From the NCBI GenBank assembly GCA_016711605.1, contig JADJSS010000008.1:124001-188000 (forward strand): DNA of 64,000 bases, in the 5' to 3' direction. Below the pieces are notes generated by a model that had not been told where the DNA came from, made no database searches, and saw nothing but the letters and a program-made list of their open reading frames with translations. A program made the translations under genes and the position numbers. The number at the start of each line of letters is the position of its first letter. Within the stretch, counting starts at the first letter, position 1. The DNA is from Saprospirales bacterium (GTDB lineage Bacteria > Bacteroidota > Bacteroidia > Chitinophagales > JADIYW01). Positions 1 through 7,628 of the stretch are shown here, piece by piece.

Positions 1-200
1 TCAAATGTTTTCATTGCATCGCACCAACTTACTGTTGGATAATAGGTATTAAAGGTTTCTTTCGTAAGTTTAAGCGTATTATTTCCTCTAGCATCAACTA
101 CATAAAATGTACAATTTTCACAATCTGTTTTTTTACAAGAAAAAACAGAAATTATGCTGATGGCAATAATAGCATAAAAAAATAATTTGGCTTTCATCAT
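1..200 (-). CDS. Putative lipoprotein, 5' part only (runs off window)
   Basis: The reading frame starts at the ATG ending at 200 and is open to the left edge, so only the first 66 codons are present. The N-terminus has two ATG codons, a hydrophobic stretch of about 15 residues and a lipobox-like SVFSCKK, indicating an outer- or inner-membrane lipoprotein processed by signal peptidase II. Three further cysteines follow in the visible part. The mature protein is not recognised. It lies downstream of tsf in the same orientation, separated by a strong terminator, so it is probably transcribed separately. Confidence 0.6.
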   Translation of the reverse strand, partial: MMKAKLFFYAIIAISIISVFSCKKTDCENCTFYVVDARGNNTLKLTKETFNTYYPTVSWCDAMKTF

Positions 201-226
201 TTTTTTTATAAATATAAACAAAAAAA

Positions 227-249
227 AAGAGAGATTAAAAATCTCTCTT
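227..249 (-). terminator. Rho-independent terminator after tsf
   Basis: On the minus strand, a 10-bp perfect stem (AAGAGAGATT/AATCTCTCTT) with a 3-nt loop is followed directly by a run of T. It lies 10 nt beyond the tsf stop codon and closes the ribosomal operon. Confidence 0.85.
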
Positions 250-258
250 TGTAAAATA

Positions 259-1097
259 TTATGATAAAGTCACTCGCTTGAATGACACAACGGTCAAATC
301 TTTATCGGCAGTTTTTAAATATTGTTCTACCGTTTTGCCACCATCTTTTACAAATGGTTGTGGCAATAATGTATTTTCTTTCAACATCGTATTTACTGCA
401 CCTTCAGAAATTTTGTCTAACATATTTTCTGGTTTTCCGGCAGCGATTGCTTTCTCACGAGCAATTTCTTTTTCACGTGCTTTCATTTCGTCAGAAACAC
501 CTGAAGCATCAACAGCTACCGGATTCATTGCTGCAATTTGCATGGCAACATCTTTTCCAACAGTTGCTTTTTCTTCATTTAATGCTTGGTTTAATTGCAC
601 TAAAACACCCATTCTGTAACCCATGTGAATGTAAGCAACAACGCCTTCACCTTCTACCACTTCGTATTTTTTTACTTCGATTTTTTCGCCAATTTTAGCT
701 ACTGTATCTAATAATTTATCTTTTATTGGAGCACCATCTAAAGATGCATTTAATAAATCTTCCAACGTTTTGATTCTACCAGCTAAAGCAACATCTGCAA
801 TAGATTTTGCTAAGTTGATGAAGTCTTCATTTTTTGCAACGAAATCTGTTTCTGAGCTTAAGTTTACAGCGCAACCAAACTTTCCATCTTCAGATGTAAG
901 TGCGATTACCACGCCTTCATTTGCTTCTCTGTCTGCACGGTTAGCAGCGATTTTTGCACCTTTTTTCTTAAATAATCGATTGCAGCTTCGAAATCACCGT
1001 TTGTTTCTACTAATGCTTTTTTGCAATCCATGATACCAGCACCAGTTTCTTGTCTAAGTTTATTTACATCTGATGCACTTATTGTTACAGTTGACAT
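259..1097 (-). CDS. tsf: Elongation factor Ts (single-base frameshift)
   Basis: EF-Ts exchanges guanine nucleotide on EF-Tu during translation. The N-terminal part (906-1097) holds the UBA-like domain with the family signature LRQETGAGIMDCKKAL; the rest (259-912) holds the core that contacts EF-Tu, with SSETDFVAKNEDF. The two pieces are in different frames. The break is at the T6 run 961-966 (A6 in the mRNA). One more A would restore the expected RKKGAKIAANR joining the two halves, giving a protein of about 278 residues, normal for the family. EF-Ts is essential in most bacteria, so a homopolymer error in the sequence is far more likely than a real mutation. It is the last gene of the rplM-rpsI-rpsB-tsf cluster; a 150-nt gap separates it from rpsB. 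Confidence 0.93.
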
Positions 1098-1247
1098 ATT
1101 AATTTAATTTGAAAATTTGAAATAATTTTTATACTCGAAGTCCATTTTAATCATTATATAGATATGAGTAAAATGAGTTAATTTGAAATGAAAAAAGTAA
1201 TAAATTTTTACTTATTACTTACTACTTTTTTCTTTTTTCATCTTGAA

Positions 1248-2009
1248 TTATTCTGCTGCTTCAGCTACTGCTTTTGCGTCTGTTTCTGTTTTTGTTTCAG
1301 CTTCTTCTTTGTCTTTTTTACGTTCAGCTAAACCTTCTTTAATTGCTTCTACTAAGTAGTTTGTAATTAATTGGATTGATTTAGTAGCATCATCATTTGC
1401 TGGAATTGCAAAATCAACTTTAGTTGGATCGCTGTTTGTATCCACAACGCCAATTGTTTTGATACCTAAATTTTTAGCTTCTGCTAAAGCGATATGTTCG
1501 TGTGAAATATCCACTAAAAATAAAGCAGCAGGAATTCTTGGCAAGTTTTCAATACCACCTAATACTTTATCTAATTTTTCTTGTTGACGACCTAACATCA
1601 ATCTTTCTTTTTTGGTGATGTTATTTAAAGCGCCATCGCCTAATAATTTTTCAATGCTTTGTTTTTTCTTGATTGATTTACGGATAGTAACGAAATTCGT
1701 CAACATACCACCTAACCAACGTTCTGTAACGAAAGGCATGTTTACTTGTTTAGCTGCTTCTTGAACAATTTCTTTCGCTTGTTTTTTAGTTGCTACAAAT
1801 AATATTTTTCTGCCAGATTTTGCAATTGAACGCATTACAGAAGCAGCTTCTTCTAGTTTTTCTTGTGTTTTATTTAAATCGATAATGTGAATTCCTTTGC
1901 GTTCCATAAATATATATGGTAACATTTTCGGATTCCATTTTTTCTTTAAATGTCCAAAGTGAACTCCTGCGTCCAACATTTCTTGCTGAGATATTTTAGA
2001 TACTGACAT
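1248..2009 (-). CDS. rpsB: 30S ribosomal protein S2
   Basis: S2 sits on the back of the 30S subunit near S1. The 253-residue product begins with the conserved LLDAGVHFGH-type motif (LDAGVHFGHLKKKWNPKM) and carries the family's RWLGGMLTNF and VDTNSDP segments. A C-terminal tail of about 25 residues rich in Lys, Glu, Thr and Ala follows the normal end of the domain, as is common in Bacteroidota. It lies 24 nt downstream of rpsI and upstream of tsf, the usual pairing. Confidence 0.98.
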   Translation of the reverse strand: MSVSKISQQEMLDAGVHFGHLKKKWNPKMLPYIFMERKGIHIIDLNKTQEKLEEAASVMRSIAKSGRKILFVATKKQAKEIVQEAAKQVNMPFVTERWLGGMLTNFVTIRKSIKKKQSIEKLLGDGALNNITKKERLMLGRQQEKLDKVLGGIENLPRIPAALFLVDISHEHIALAEAKNLGIKTIGVVDTNSDPTKVDFAIPANDDATKSIQLITNYLVEAIKEGLAERKKDKEEAETKTETDAKAVAEAAE

Positions 2010-2033
2010 ATTATTCTTATAAATTTTTGAAGA

Positions 2034-2426
2034 TTAACGTTTACTGAATTGGAAGCTTTTACGTGCTTTTTTCTTACCAAATTTCTTGCGTTCTACCATT
2101 CTAGAGTCACGAGTCATTAAGTTTTCTGCTTTTAAAGCTGGCTTCACCGATTCGTCATTTTTTACCAATGCACGTGCAATGCCTAAAGAAATAGCTTCTG
2201 CTTGTCCTTTAATACCACCACCTTTTACATTTACAGTGATGTCAAATTTATCGATAGATTCTGTAACGTTTAATGGTTTGATTGCTCTATCTACTAATTG
2301 TTTTAAAGAAATATACTCTTTAATGTCTTTGCCATTTACGATAAAAGTACCTTTGCCACTTTTTAAATAAACGCGTGCAACTGCAGTTTTACGACGACCT
2401 AATCCGTTGATTGTTTCCTTTGCCAT
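2034..2426 (-). CDS. rpsI: 30S ribosomal protein S9
   Basis: S9 reaches the P site of the 30S subunit with its C-terminal tail. The 130-residue protein has the GLGRRKTAVARVYL start, the central GGGIKGQAEAISLGIARAL, and the basic C-terminus ending FQFSKR, with the invariant terminal Lys-Arg. It follows rplM with a gap of 2 nt, so the two are translationally linked. Confidence 0.98.
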   Translation of the reverse strand: MAKETINGLGRRKTAVARVYLKSGKGTFIVNGKDIKEYISLKQLVDRAIKPLNVTESIDKFDITVNVKGGGIKGQAEAISLGIARALVKNDESVKPALKAENLMTRDSRMVERKKFGKKKARKSFQFSKR

Positions 2427-2428
2427 TA

Positions 2429-2881
2429 TTATATGTTGTTAAATTTTAAAACTTCTGGTTTTTGTGCTGCATGTGGATGATCTGTACCTGCAAACACGTG
2501 TAATTTTTTGAACATTGCTCTACCTAAACGTGTACGAGGCAACATGTGACTGATTGCGTTTTCTAATACAAACTCAGGTTTTTTAGCCAATGCAATTTTT
2601 GGAGTCATAAAACGTTGACCACCTGGATAGCCAGTATGTCGAACGTAAACTTTATCTGTTAATTTTTTACCAGATAAGTGCACTTTTTCTGCATTGATGA
2701 TAATTACATGGTCACCAGCATCGAAATGTGTTGTGTACGATGGTTTGTTTTTACCTTGTAAGATTTTTGCAATTTCAGATGAGATTCTACCTAATGTTTG
2801 GTTTTCTGCATCTACGATGTACCATTTGTGCACTACTGTGCTTGGCTTGGCAACTTGTGTTTTGTAACTTAATGTATCCAC
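2429..2881 (-). CDS. rplM: 50S ribosomal protein L13
   Basis: L13 is an early-assembly protein of the 50S subunit. The 150-residue product shows WYIVDAENQTLGRISSEIA, the GDHVIIINAEKVHLSGKK segment, and the RHTGYPGG motif. It is the first gene of the operon, preceded by a clear Bacteroidota promoter at 2944-2974. Confidence 0.98.
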   Translation of the reverse strand: MDTLSYKTQVAKPSTVVHKWYIVDAENQTLGRISSEIAKILQGKNKPSYTTHFDAGDHVIIINAEKVHLSGKKLTDKVYVRHTGYPGGQRFMTPKIALAKKPEFVLENAISHMLPRTRLGRAMFKKLHVFAGTDHPHAAQKPEVLKFNNI

Positions 2882-2943
2882 GATGAGTTATTTTTTCGTA
2901 TTCTAAAAATTGTTCCAATTCTACTTTCTTTTCAAATTGGAGT

Positions 2944-2974
2944 GCAAAAGTAATTATCTAAATACGAAAAACAA
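2944..2974 (-). promoter_or_regulatory. Promoter of the rplM-rpsI-rpsB-tsf operon
   Basis: On the minus strand, TTG (2972-2974) is followed after exactly 19 nt by TACTTTTGC (2944-2952), matching the Bacteroidota consensus TTG-N19/20-TAnnTTTG. Transcription would begin near 2937, leaving a leader of about 55 nt before rplM. Confidence 0.8.
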
Positions 2975-3051
2975 ACTTTTTTGCAAAAATAATTTCAATC
3001 AATTTTGCATAAAACGTTGATTTACAGTAAAACTTTAGTATTAATTTTTTA

Positions 3052-3471
3052 TTAAGGAAGGTATTTCTCCATAAATTCTTTACAATATTGCTTGATTTCG
3101 TTTCTGGTATTTTGAAATGCGGTGTGTATTTCCAGTTCTGTTCCTTTTATTTTTGATGGATCTGAAAAATTATGATGCAGCATTTTTGCATTGCTCGGAA
3201 AATAAGGACAGACTTCTTTGGCATGATCGCAAACGGTAATCACGAAATCAAAATCAATATCTTTATATTCTAAGATATTGTTTGACGTATGATGCGAAAT
3301 GTCAATTCCATCTTCTTGCATAATTTTAATTGCCATTTTGTTTAATCCGTGTGTTTCCACACCAGCACTATAAATATTGGCTTTATCGTTTGCAAAATGT
3401 ACCAAATAACCATGCGCCATTTGGCTACGACAGCTATTTCCTGTGCAAAGCACTAAAATATTTTTTTTCAT
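3052..3471 (-). CDS. arsC: Arsenate reductase, thioredoxin-coupled type
   Basis: Reduces arsenate to arsenite in the cytoplasm so that the pump can export it. The 139-residue protein has the low-molecular-weight phosphatase P-loop CTGNSCR (Cys9 to Arg15) and the two further redox cysteines Cys81 and Cys88, six residues apart, as in the thioredoxin-dependent pI258 family. These three cysteines form the disulfide relay. It is the last gene of the ars operon, 20 nt after acr3. Confidence 0.95.
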   Translation of the reverse strand: MKKNILVLCTGNSCRSQMAHGYLVHFANDKANIYSAGVETHGLNKMAIKIMQEDGIDISHHTSNNILEYKDIDFDFVITVCDHAKEVCPYFPSNAKMLHHNFSDPSKIKGTELEIHTAFQNTRNEIKQYCKEFMEKYLP

Positions 3472-3491
3472 GTTAGAATTATTATTTGTTC

Positions 3492-4526
3492 TTACTTAAA
3501 TTTATTTTGTTGTTTCAACGCAAAATTTACAAGTAATATCAATGCTGGTACTTCAATTAATGGTCCAATTACGGCTGCAAACGCTGCACCTGAGTTGATG
3601 CCAAATACTGCAATAGCCACCGCAATTCCTAATTCAAAATTATTGCTTCCAGCAGTAAATGCAATGGTTGTCGTTTCTTTGTAATTGCCTTTAAATCTCT
3701 TAATTAAATAGAAGGTAGAAAAGAACATTATACCAAAGAAAAATAATAATGGAATAGCTATTCGAATAACATCTAATGGAATTTGCACAATCATTTTTCC
3801 TTTTAAACTAAACATCAAAACAATAGTTAGCAACAATGCAATTAATGTAATTGGACTAATTGCAGGAAGAAATTTTGTGCTGTACCATGTTTCGCCTTTC
3901 CATTTTAAAAAAAGAAAGCGAGTAATCATGCCACCAAAAAACGGAATACCTAAATAAACTAATACGCTTTTTGTAATTTGCCACATACTAATCTTTACTT
4001 CGTATCCTTTTATGCCAATTATTGGCGGCAAAAATGTAATAAAAAACCAAGCATAAGTGCTGTAAAATAAAATTTGCATAATACTGTTAAATGCTACTAA
4101 ACCAGCTGCTAATTCATTGTCGCCTTTTGCTAAATCATTCCAAACTAAAACCATGGCTATACATGGTGCTAATGCGATTAACATTAAACCAGTATAATAT
4201 TCCGGAAAATTATGCATAAAGATAACTGCCAAAATAAACATCACCGTTGGACCAACAATCCAGCTTTGAAACAAACCTAATAGCAGTACTTTTGGATGAT
4301 TAAAGAGTTCGCCTAATTTTTCGTATTTCACTTTTGCTAACGGTGGAAACATCATTAAAATTAAACCGACAGCCAATGGAATATTGGTAGTTCCAGTATT
4401 AAATTGATTAATAAAATTTGATGATTCTGGAATAAAATATCCAATTGCAATACCAATAAACATGGCTGTAAAAATCCAGATAGTTAAGTATCTGTCGAGG
4501 AAGTTTAATTTTTTAGTTGTTTCCAT
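3492..4526 (-). CDS. acr3: Arsenite efflux transporter, ACR3 family
   Basis: Exports arsenite across the inner membrane using the proton-motive force. The 344-residue protein has about ten hydrophobic segments and the ACR3 signature around APCIAMVLVWNDLAKGD, which includes the conserved thiol Cys122, plus GSNNFELGIAVAIAVFG near the C-terminus. It lies between the DUF6428 gene (37 nt) and arsC (20 nt). Confidence 0.95.
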   Translation of the reverse strand: METTKKLNFLDRYLTIWIFTAMFIGIAIGYFIPESSNFINQFNTGTTNIPLAVGLILMMFPPLAKVKYEKLGELFNHPKVLLLGLFQSWIVGPTVMFILAVIFMHNFPEYYTGLMLIALAPCIAMVLVWNDLAKGDNELAAGLVAFNSIMQILFYSTYAWFFITFLPPIIGIKGYEVKISMWQITKSVLVYLGIPFFGGMITRFLFLKWKGETWYSTKFLPAISPITLIALLLTIVLMFSLKGKMIVQIPLDVIRIAIPLLFFFGIMFFSTFYLIKRFKGNYKETTTIAFTAGSNNFELGIAVAIAVFGINSGAAFAAVIGPLIEVPALILLVNFALKQQNKFK

Positions 4527-4563
4527 TTTTTAAGATTGTTTAATCCGCATTTTAATTCCTTTT

Positions 4564-5037
4564 TTAACAACAACTACTACCTGGTGTGCAACAAGCCGTT
4601 TTTTCAGTTTGTAAATCAGCGATATTCACTTTTAATTTTTCTGGTGGAATTCCGCATTTATCTTGTGCCAGACAATTGGTTTGTTTAGTAGTTAAAATAA
4701 AATTTTCGCCATCGAAATCTAAGCCATATTTTCCAATAGTATCTGACTGATATTCTACTTCAATTTCTAAATCTTCAATTCCTAACGTTTTTTCGGAAAG
4801 CGAAATAATATTTAGTAATTTTTGAGGTTTTAAACGATGGTCTGTATCGTTTGCATTCCATAACTGAAAGTTGACTACTTTTTCGTTGCGAACGGTGCCA
4901 CCACAATCGATGAAATGTTTGGTAATTAAACCAACTTCGGTTACATGAAAATGTGCGGGAACCATTGTGCCATCAACTAATTTGAAGTTTACATCGTTTA
5001 GCTGTTGTAATTGATTTTTGATTTGTGAAAGTTTCAT
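4564..5037 (-). CDS. DUF6428-family protein of the ars operon
   Basis: A 157-residue soluble protein with no signal peptide. The middle contains HFHVTEVGLITKHFIDCGG, characteristic of a family found beside arsR and acr3 in many Bacteroidota. The C-terminus ends in a cysteine-rich tail, ACCTPGSSCC, which could bind arsenite or another soft metal. Its biochemical function is not established; a role in arsenite binding or delivery is inferred from the tail and the operon only. Confidence 0.75.
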   Translation of the reverse strand: MKLSQIKNQLQQLNDVNFKLVDGTMVPAHFHVTEVGLITKHFIDCGGTVRNEKVVNFQLWNANDTDHRLKPQKLLNIISLSEKTLGIEDLEIEVEYQSDTIGKYGLDFDGENFILTTKQTNCLAQDKCGIPPEKLKVNIADLQTEKTACCTPGSSCC

Positions 5038-5146
5038 TTTTGTTATTTTTTATTAGTTTAAAATATTGTTTTGACGTGAACTGGGTTTGGATTCAGATTT
5101 TTTTGGCAACTATTATTTACTTTATAGTGTAGTTTAAAATAGCTCA

Positions 5147-5482
5147 TTAGCAGCACGATTGTTTTAGTTTTGCTTCGATAGATTTGTCGATAAATTGTTT
5201 CATTAGTTTTTCCATTTTGGAAAATGTTTTCCAGTTGATGCAATAGCATACATTTTTTCCTTCAATTTCACCTTTTATTAAATCGCTGTTTTTTAATTCT
5301 TGTAAATGTTGCGACAACGTGGTTCTGCTTAATGGCAATTCGTTGGTGATATCACCAGAAATGCATCGATTTTCTTTTGCCAAAAATTCTAAAATGGCTA
5401 TGCGTGCTGGATGCGATAATAACTTTGCAAACGCTGCTAACTCTTGTTGTTTTGGTGTAAAATTTTCTATTTTAGAAATCAT
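5147..5482 (-). CDS. arsR: ArsR/SmtB-family arsenic-responsive repressor
   Basis: Winged-helix repressor that leaves DNA when arsenite binds. The 111-residue protein has the recognition helix region LPLSRTTLSQHLQELKNSDL. Its cysteines are Cys40, Cys79, Cys81 and the C-terminal pair Cys110-Cys111. The classical CVC motif before the recognition helix is missing, so metal is probably sensed at a non-classical site made from the wing and tail cysteines (inference). It is the promoter-proximal gene of the operon and faces an inverted-repeat operator at 5496-5528. About 110 nt separate it from the DUF6428 gene. Confidence 0.9.
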   Translation of the reverse strand: MISKIENFTPKQQELAAFAKLLSHPARIAILEFLAKENRCISGDITNELPLSRTTLSQHLQELKNSDLIKGEIEGKNVCYCINWKTFSKMEKLMKQFIDKSIEAKLKQSCC

Positions 5483-5495
5483 GTTTTAAATTTAC

Positions 5496-5528
5496 TATTT
5501 GACTTATGACGTAAACATACGTCAAATA
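5496..5528 (-). promoter_or_regulatory. Probable ArsR operator
   Basis: A nested inverted repeat starts 14 nt upstream of the arsR start: outer arms TATTTGAC (5496-5503) and GTCAAATA (5521-5528), inner arms GACGTA (5508-5513) and TACGTC (5518-5523). Position and symmetry fit autoregulation by ArsR. Confidence 0.65.
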
Positions 5529-5591
5529 TAAGCATAGTTTTTTGAATTGTCAAAATAAAAGAGAATAATTTAAAATTAATTGGATAATAAA

Positions 5592-5660
5592 ATGAAATAC
5601 TTAATCTTTAAAATGATACTTTTTACATGCATTTTTGTTTCCAGTCAGAGACTGGTTTAA
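5592..5660 (+). pseudogene. Truncated start of a secreted or lipoprotein gene
   Basis: An ATG at 5592 opens 22 codons reading MKYLIFKMILFTCIFVSSQ and then stops. The hydrophobic signal-like peptide ends just where the atypical segment 5655-5800 begins, so this looks like a gene start cut off by an insertion or deletion. It may equally be chance. Confidence 0.3.
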
Positions 5661-5807
5661 TTAGTACACACGAGTGATCCTTCGGAACTCTTTTGTTAGT
5701 CGACGGTTTAACGTGTTGATCTGGCTTCAAAACTGCAGTATCATTTAAAATCTCCTTAATCTTAACTCGCCGTGTTTCCCCCGGCCTTGAACACTATTGC
5801 GAGACTG
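5648..5807. other. Atypical segment flanked by direct repeats
   Basis: About 146 bp of visibly GC-richer sequence lie between two copies of GAGACTG (5648-5654 and 5801-5807). A perfect hairpin CCAGTC-AGA-GACTGG (5641-5655) marks the left edge. On the minus strand the segment continues the frame of the hypothetical gene at 5794-6297 after its TAG for about 55 codons. A short stretch near 5660 (GTACTAATTAAACC, minus strand) loosely recalls the 3' end of 23S rRNA, but the similarity is too weak to call. It may be an inserted fragment. Confidence 0.35.
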
Positions 5808-6297
5808 ATTTTGGTCCATTAATTCCCAGCAAACTAAATGAATCATCTTTATATACATAATCAATTACATACGTATTTCTACAGGTATATACATAATCAA
5901 GCTCAATTTTATATACTGAATCAACAACATTTATTTTTGAAATATTATAATCATAAAATCTATTAAAAAACAATGCTCTAGTTATAGAATCTAATTCATG
6001 AATCTGCTCATAAAACCCTATTTTTCTTTCAGGAATATAAGTATACTTTGAAGTATAAAATTGACTTAATTTCGGTTTTTTTTTGATATTAAAAGCCGAA
6101 TCTTGAACATATTCATTTTTAAATTCTTTTATATCAAATAAAAGAGTTTTAACATCCTTATTATCAACAAAAATTTTTAGTTTTTCAGAAGAATTACATG
6201 AAAAAGAAAAATTTTTAAAACTAATAACAGATATCGAAAACAGCAATGGTATAAAGACTAAAATGTATCTAAAGTTTATTGCTAATTTATTACTCAT
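5794..6297 (-). CDS. Hypothetical secreted or membrane-anchored protein
   Basis: A 167-residue protein not recognised by family. Residues 12-30 are hydrophobic (FRYILVFIPLLFSISVIS) and are followed by a single Cys, giving either an N-terminal anchor or an unusual signal peptide. The rest is polar and rich in Tyr, Lys and Asp. It stands alone between the ars operon and the YugP-like gene. Its 3' end lies inside the atypical 5648-5807 segment, so the natural C-terminus may have been altered. Confidence 0.5.
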   Translation of the reverse strand: MSNKLAINFRYILVFIPLLFSISVISFKNFSFSCNSSEKLKIFVDNKDVKTLLFDIKEFKNEYVQDSAFNIKKKPKLSQFYTSKYTYIPERKIGFYEQIHELDSITRALFFNRFYDYNISKINVVDSVYKIELDYVYTCRNTYVIDYVYKDDSFSLLGINGPKSVSQ

Positions 6298-6500
6298 ATT
6301 AGTAGTTAATAAGTTTCCATCTTTAAAAATACATCAGTCGCCTTTATTGTTTTGCAACCAACTAACCGCTATCCTTTTCAACTTGCAAATCAATCATCAG
6401 CATTAGTAAAAAACTTTTCCTAGCTCGTTGGTTTATAATCAACAACGGTTAGAGAAACGAATTATATACTGAGAAATTTAGCCAGAAATAAATACCAATT

Positions 6501-7190
6501 TTAATCTCTACTTCTGGATCCAGTTAAAATTGAAATGTAATATAATAAGGTAACCAAAGAACCTAATGCTGCTACCACATACGTTGAAGCTGCCCATTTT
6601 AAAGCATTTTTTGCTTTTTCGTGTTGTTGTGATTGCATAATTCCAGAAGTATCTAACCATTTTAAGGCGCGTGCTGATGCATCAAATTCAACTGGTAAGG
6701 TTACAAATGCAAATATGGTTGTTAATGAAAATAAGACAACTCCAACTAATAATAATGTTGTATTGCCTTTATATGCTAACATTAAACCTGCCAGAATTAT
6801 CCATTGTACAAATTTAGCACTGAAATTTACGGCTGGAACTAATTTTGAACGCAAACCTAACCAAGTGTAAGCACGTGCATGTTGTACTGCGTGGCCACAT
6901 TCGTGTGCCGCAACGGCTGCTGCTGCCACATTTGCTTGTGCATAAACCCAATCACTTAGGTTCACCGTTTTATCAGCTGGATTGTAGTGGTCTGTTAATT
7001 GTCCTGGAACCGAAATAACTTGTACATCTGTAATTCCATTTTCGTGTAACATGCGTTCTGCAATTTCTTTTCCTGTGAGGTTTAATGGTATTTGTGAGTA
7101 CTCTTTAAATCTGCGTTTTAGTGTACTGCTTACTAACCAACTCACAGCCATAATGATAATCGATATTAAATAAATGCCATTCATTCCCAT
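6501..7190 (-). CDS. Membrane zinc metallopeptidase, YugP-like
   Basis: A predicted integral-membrane metalloprotease. The 229-residue protein has an N-terminal membrane segment (residues 4-22), the zinc motif HECGH (96-100) within AAHECGHAVQHARAY, and two or three C-terminal membrane segments. Length and motif spacing match the YugP family; its substrates are unknown. The neighbouring DUF4286 gene is 12 nt upstream in the same direction, suggesting co-transcription. Confidence 0.88.
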   Translation of the reverse strand: MGMNGIYLISIIIMAVSWLVSSTLKRRFKEYSQIPLNLTGKEIAERMLHENGITDVQVISVPGQLTDHYNPADKTVNLSDWVYAQANVAAAAVAAHECGHAVQHARAYTWLGLRSKLVPAVNFSAKFVQWIILAGLMLAYKGNTTLLLVGVVLFSLTTIFAFVTLPVEFDASARALKWLDTSGIMQSQQHEKAKNALKWAASTYVVAALGSLVTLLYYISILTGSRSRD

Positions 7191-7202
7191 AATTTTTACT
7201 TT

Positions 7203-7487
7203 TTATACTTTTTTTAAAACTGAACTGAAAAATAATACTTTTTCTCCAAATCTATTGCCAATTTCTGTTTTTAGTGCAACATCGTTAACAACAATATAGG
7301 TGTTGAAAGTTCCAAGATCTTCAAAAATAAATTGCAGACAATAGGTAATTCCATCTGTATTATCATCGTTTAACAATTGATATAATTCTTTGTTCAGCGT
7401 TTCATCAGAAAAATAATTCTCAATAAATAACTTAAACGATTCAATCATTTCTAAATCTACTTTAAAGGTGGTGTTGTATAGAATCAT
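7203..7487 (-). CDS. DUF4286-family small protein
   Basis: A 94-residue cytoplasmic protein starting MILYNTTFKVD, typical of DUF4286, a Bacteroidota family with a ferredoxin-like fold and no known function. It probably forms a two-gene unit with the YugP-like protease. Confidence 0.7.
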   Translation of the reverse strand: MILYNTTFKVDLEMIESFKLFIENYFSDETLNKELYQLLNDDNTDGITYCLQFIFEDLGTFNTYIVVNDVALKTEIGNRFGEKVLFFSSVLKKV

Positions 7488-7492
7488 TGGTT

Positions 7493-7556
7493 ATTTGTTA
7501 TTGGGTTATTTGTTATTCGATATATGTTATTTGTTATTTGTTATTCGTTATTGTAG
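7493..7556. repeat. TTATTTG/TTATTCG tandem-like simple repeat
   Basis: Several imperfect copies of TTATTTGTTATT follow one another between DUF4286 and the TPR gene. Similar short runs occur near 28,910-28,932 and 61,215-61,255, always between genes. This is low-complexity spacer DNA. Confidence 0.6.
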
Positions 7557-7628
7557 TAGATTTCAAAAACTTACATCTTGTAACCTATAACTTTTATCTT
7601 ATAACAATTAACTGTTTTGTCAAAAACA

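Noticed and set aside
282..698. Plus-strand open frames opposite tsf
   Set aside because: They are antisense shadows of a strongly conserved gene.
906..966. Programmed frameshift in tsf
   Set aside because: No slippery site with a stimulatory structure, and the same kind of break occurs in unrelated genes at A/T runs.
5640..5800. 23S rRNA 3' fragment as a firm call
   Set aside because: Only short stretches such as GTACTAAT agree and key helices could not be recognised by eye.
7493..7556. CRISPR-like repeat
   Set aside because: The units are 7-12 nt, imperfect and without unique spacers.
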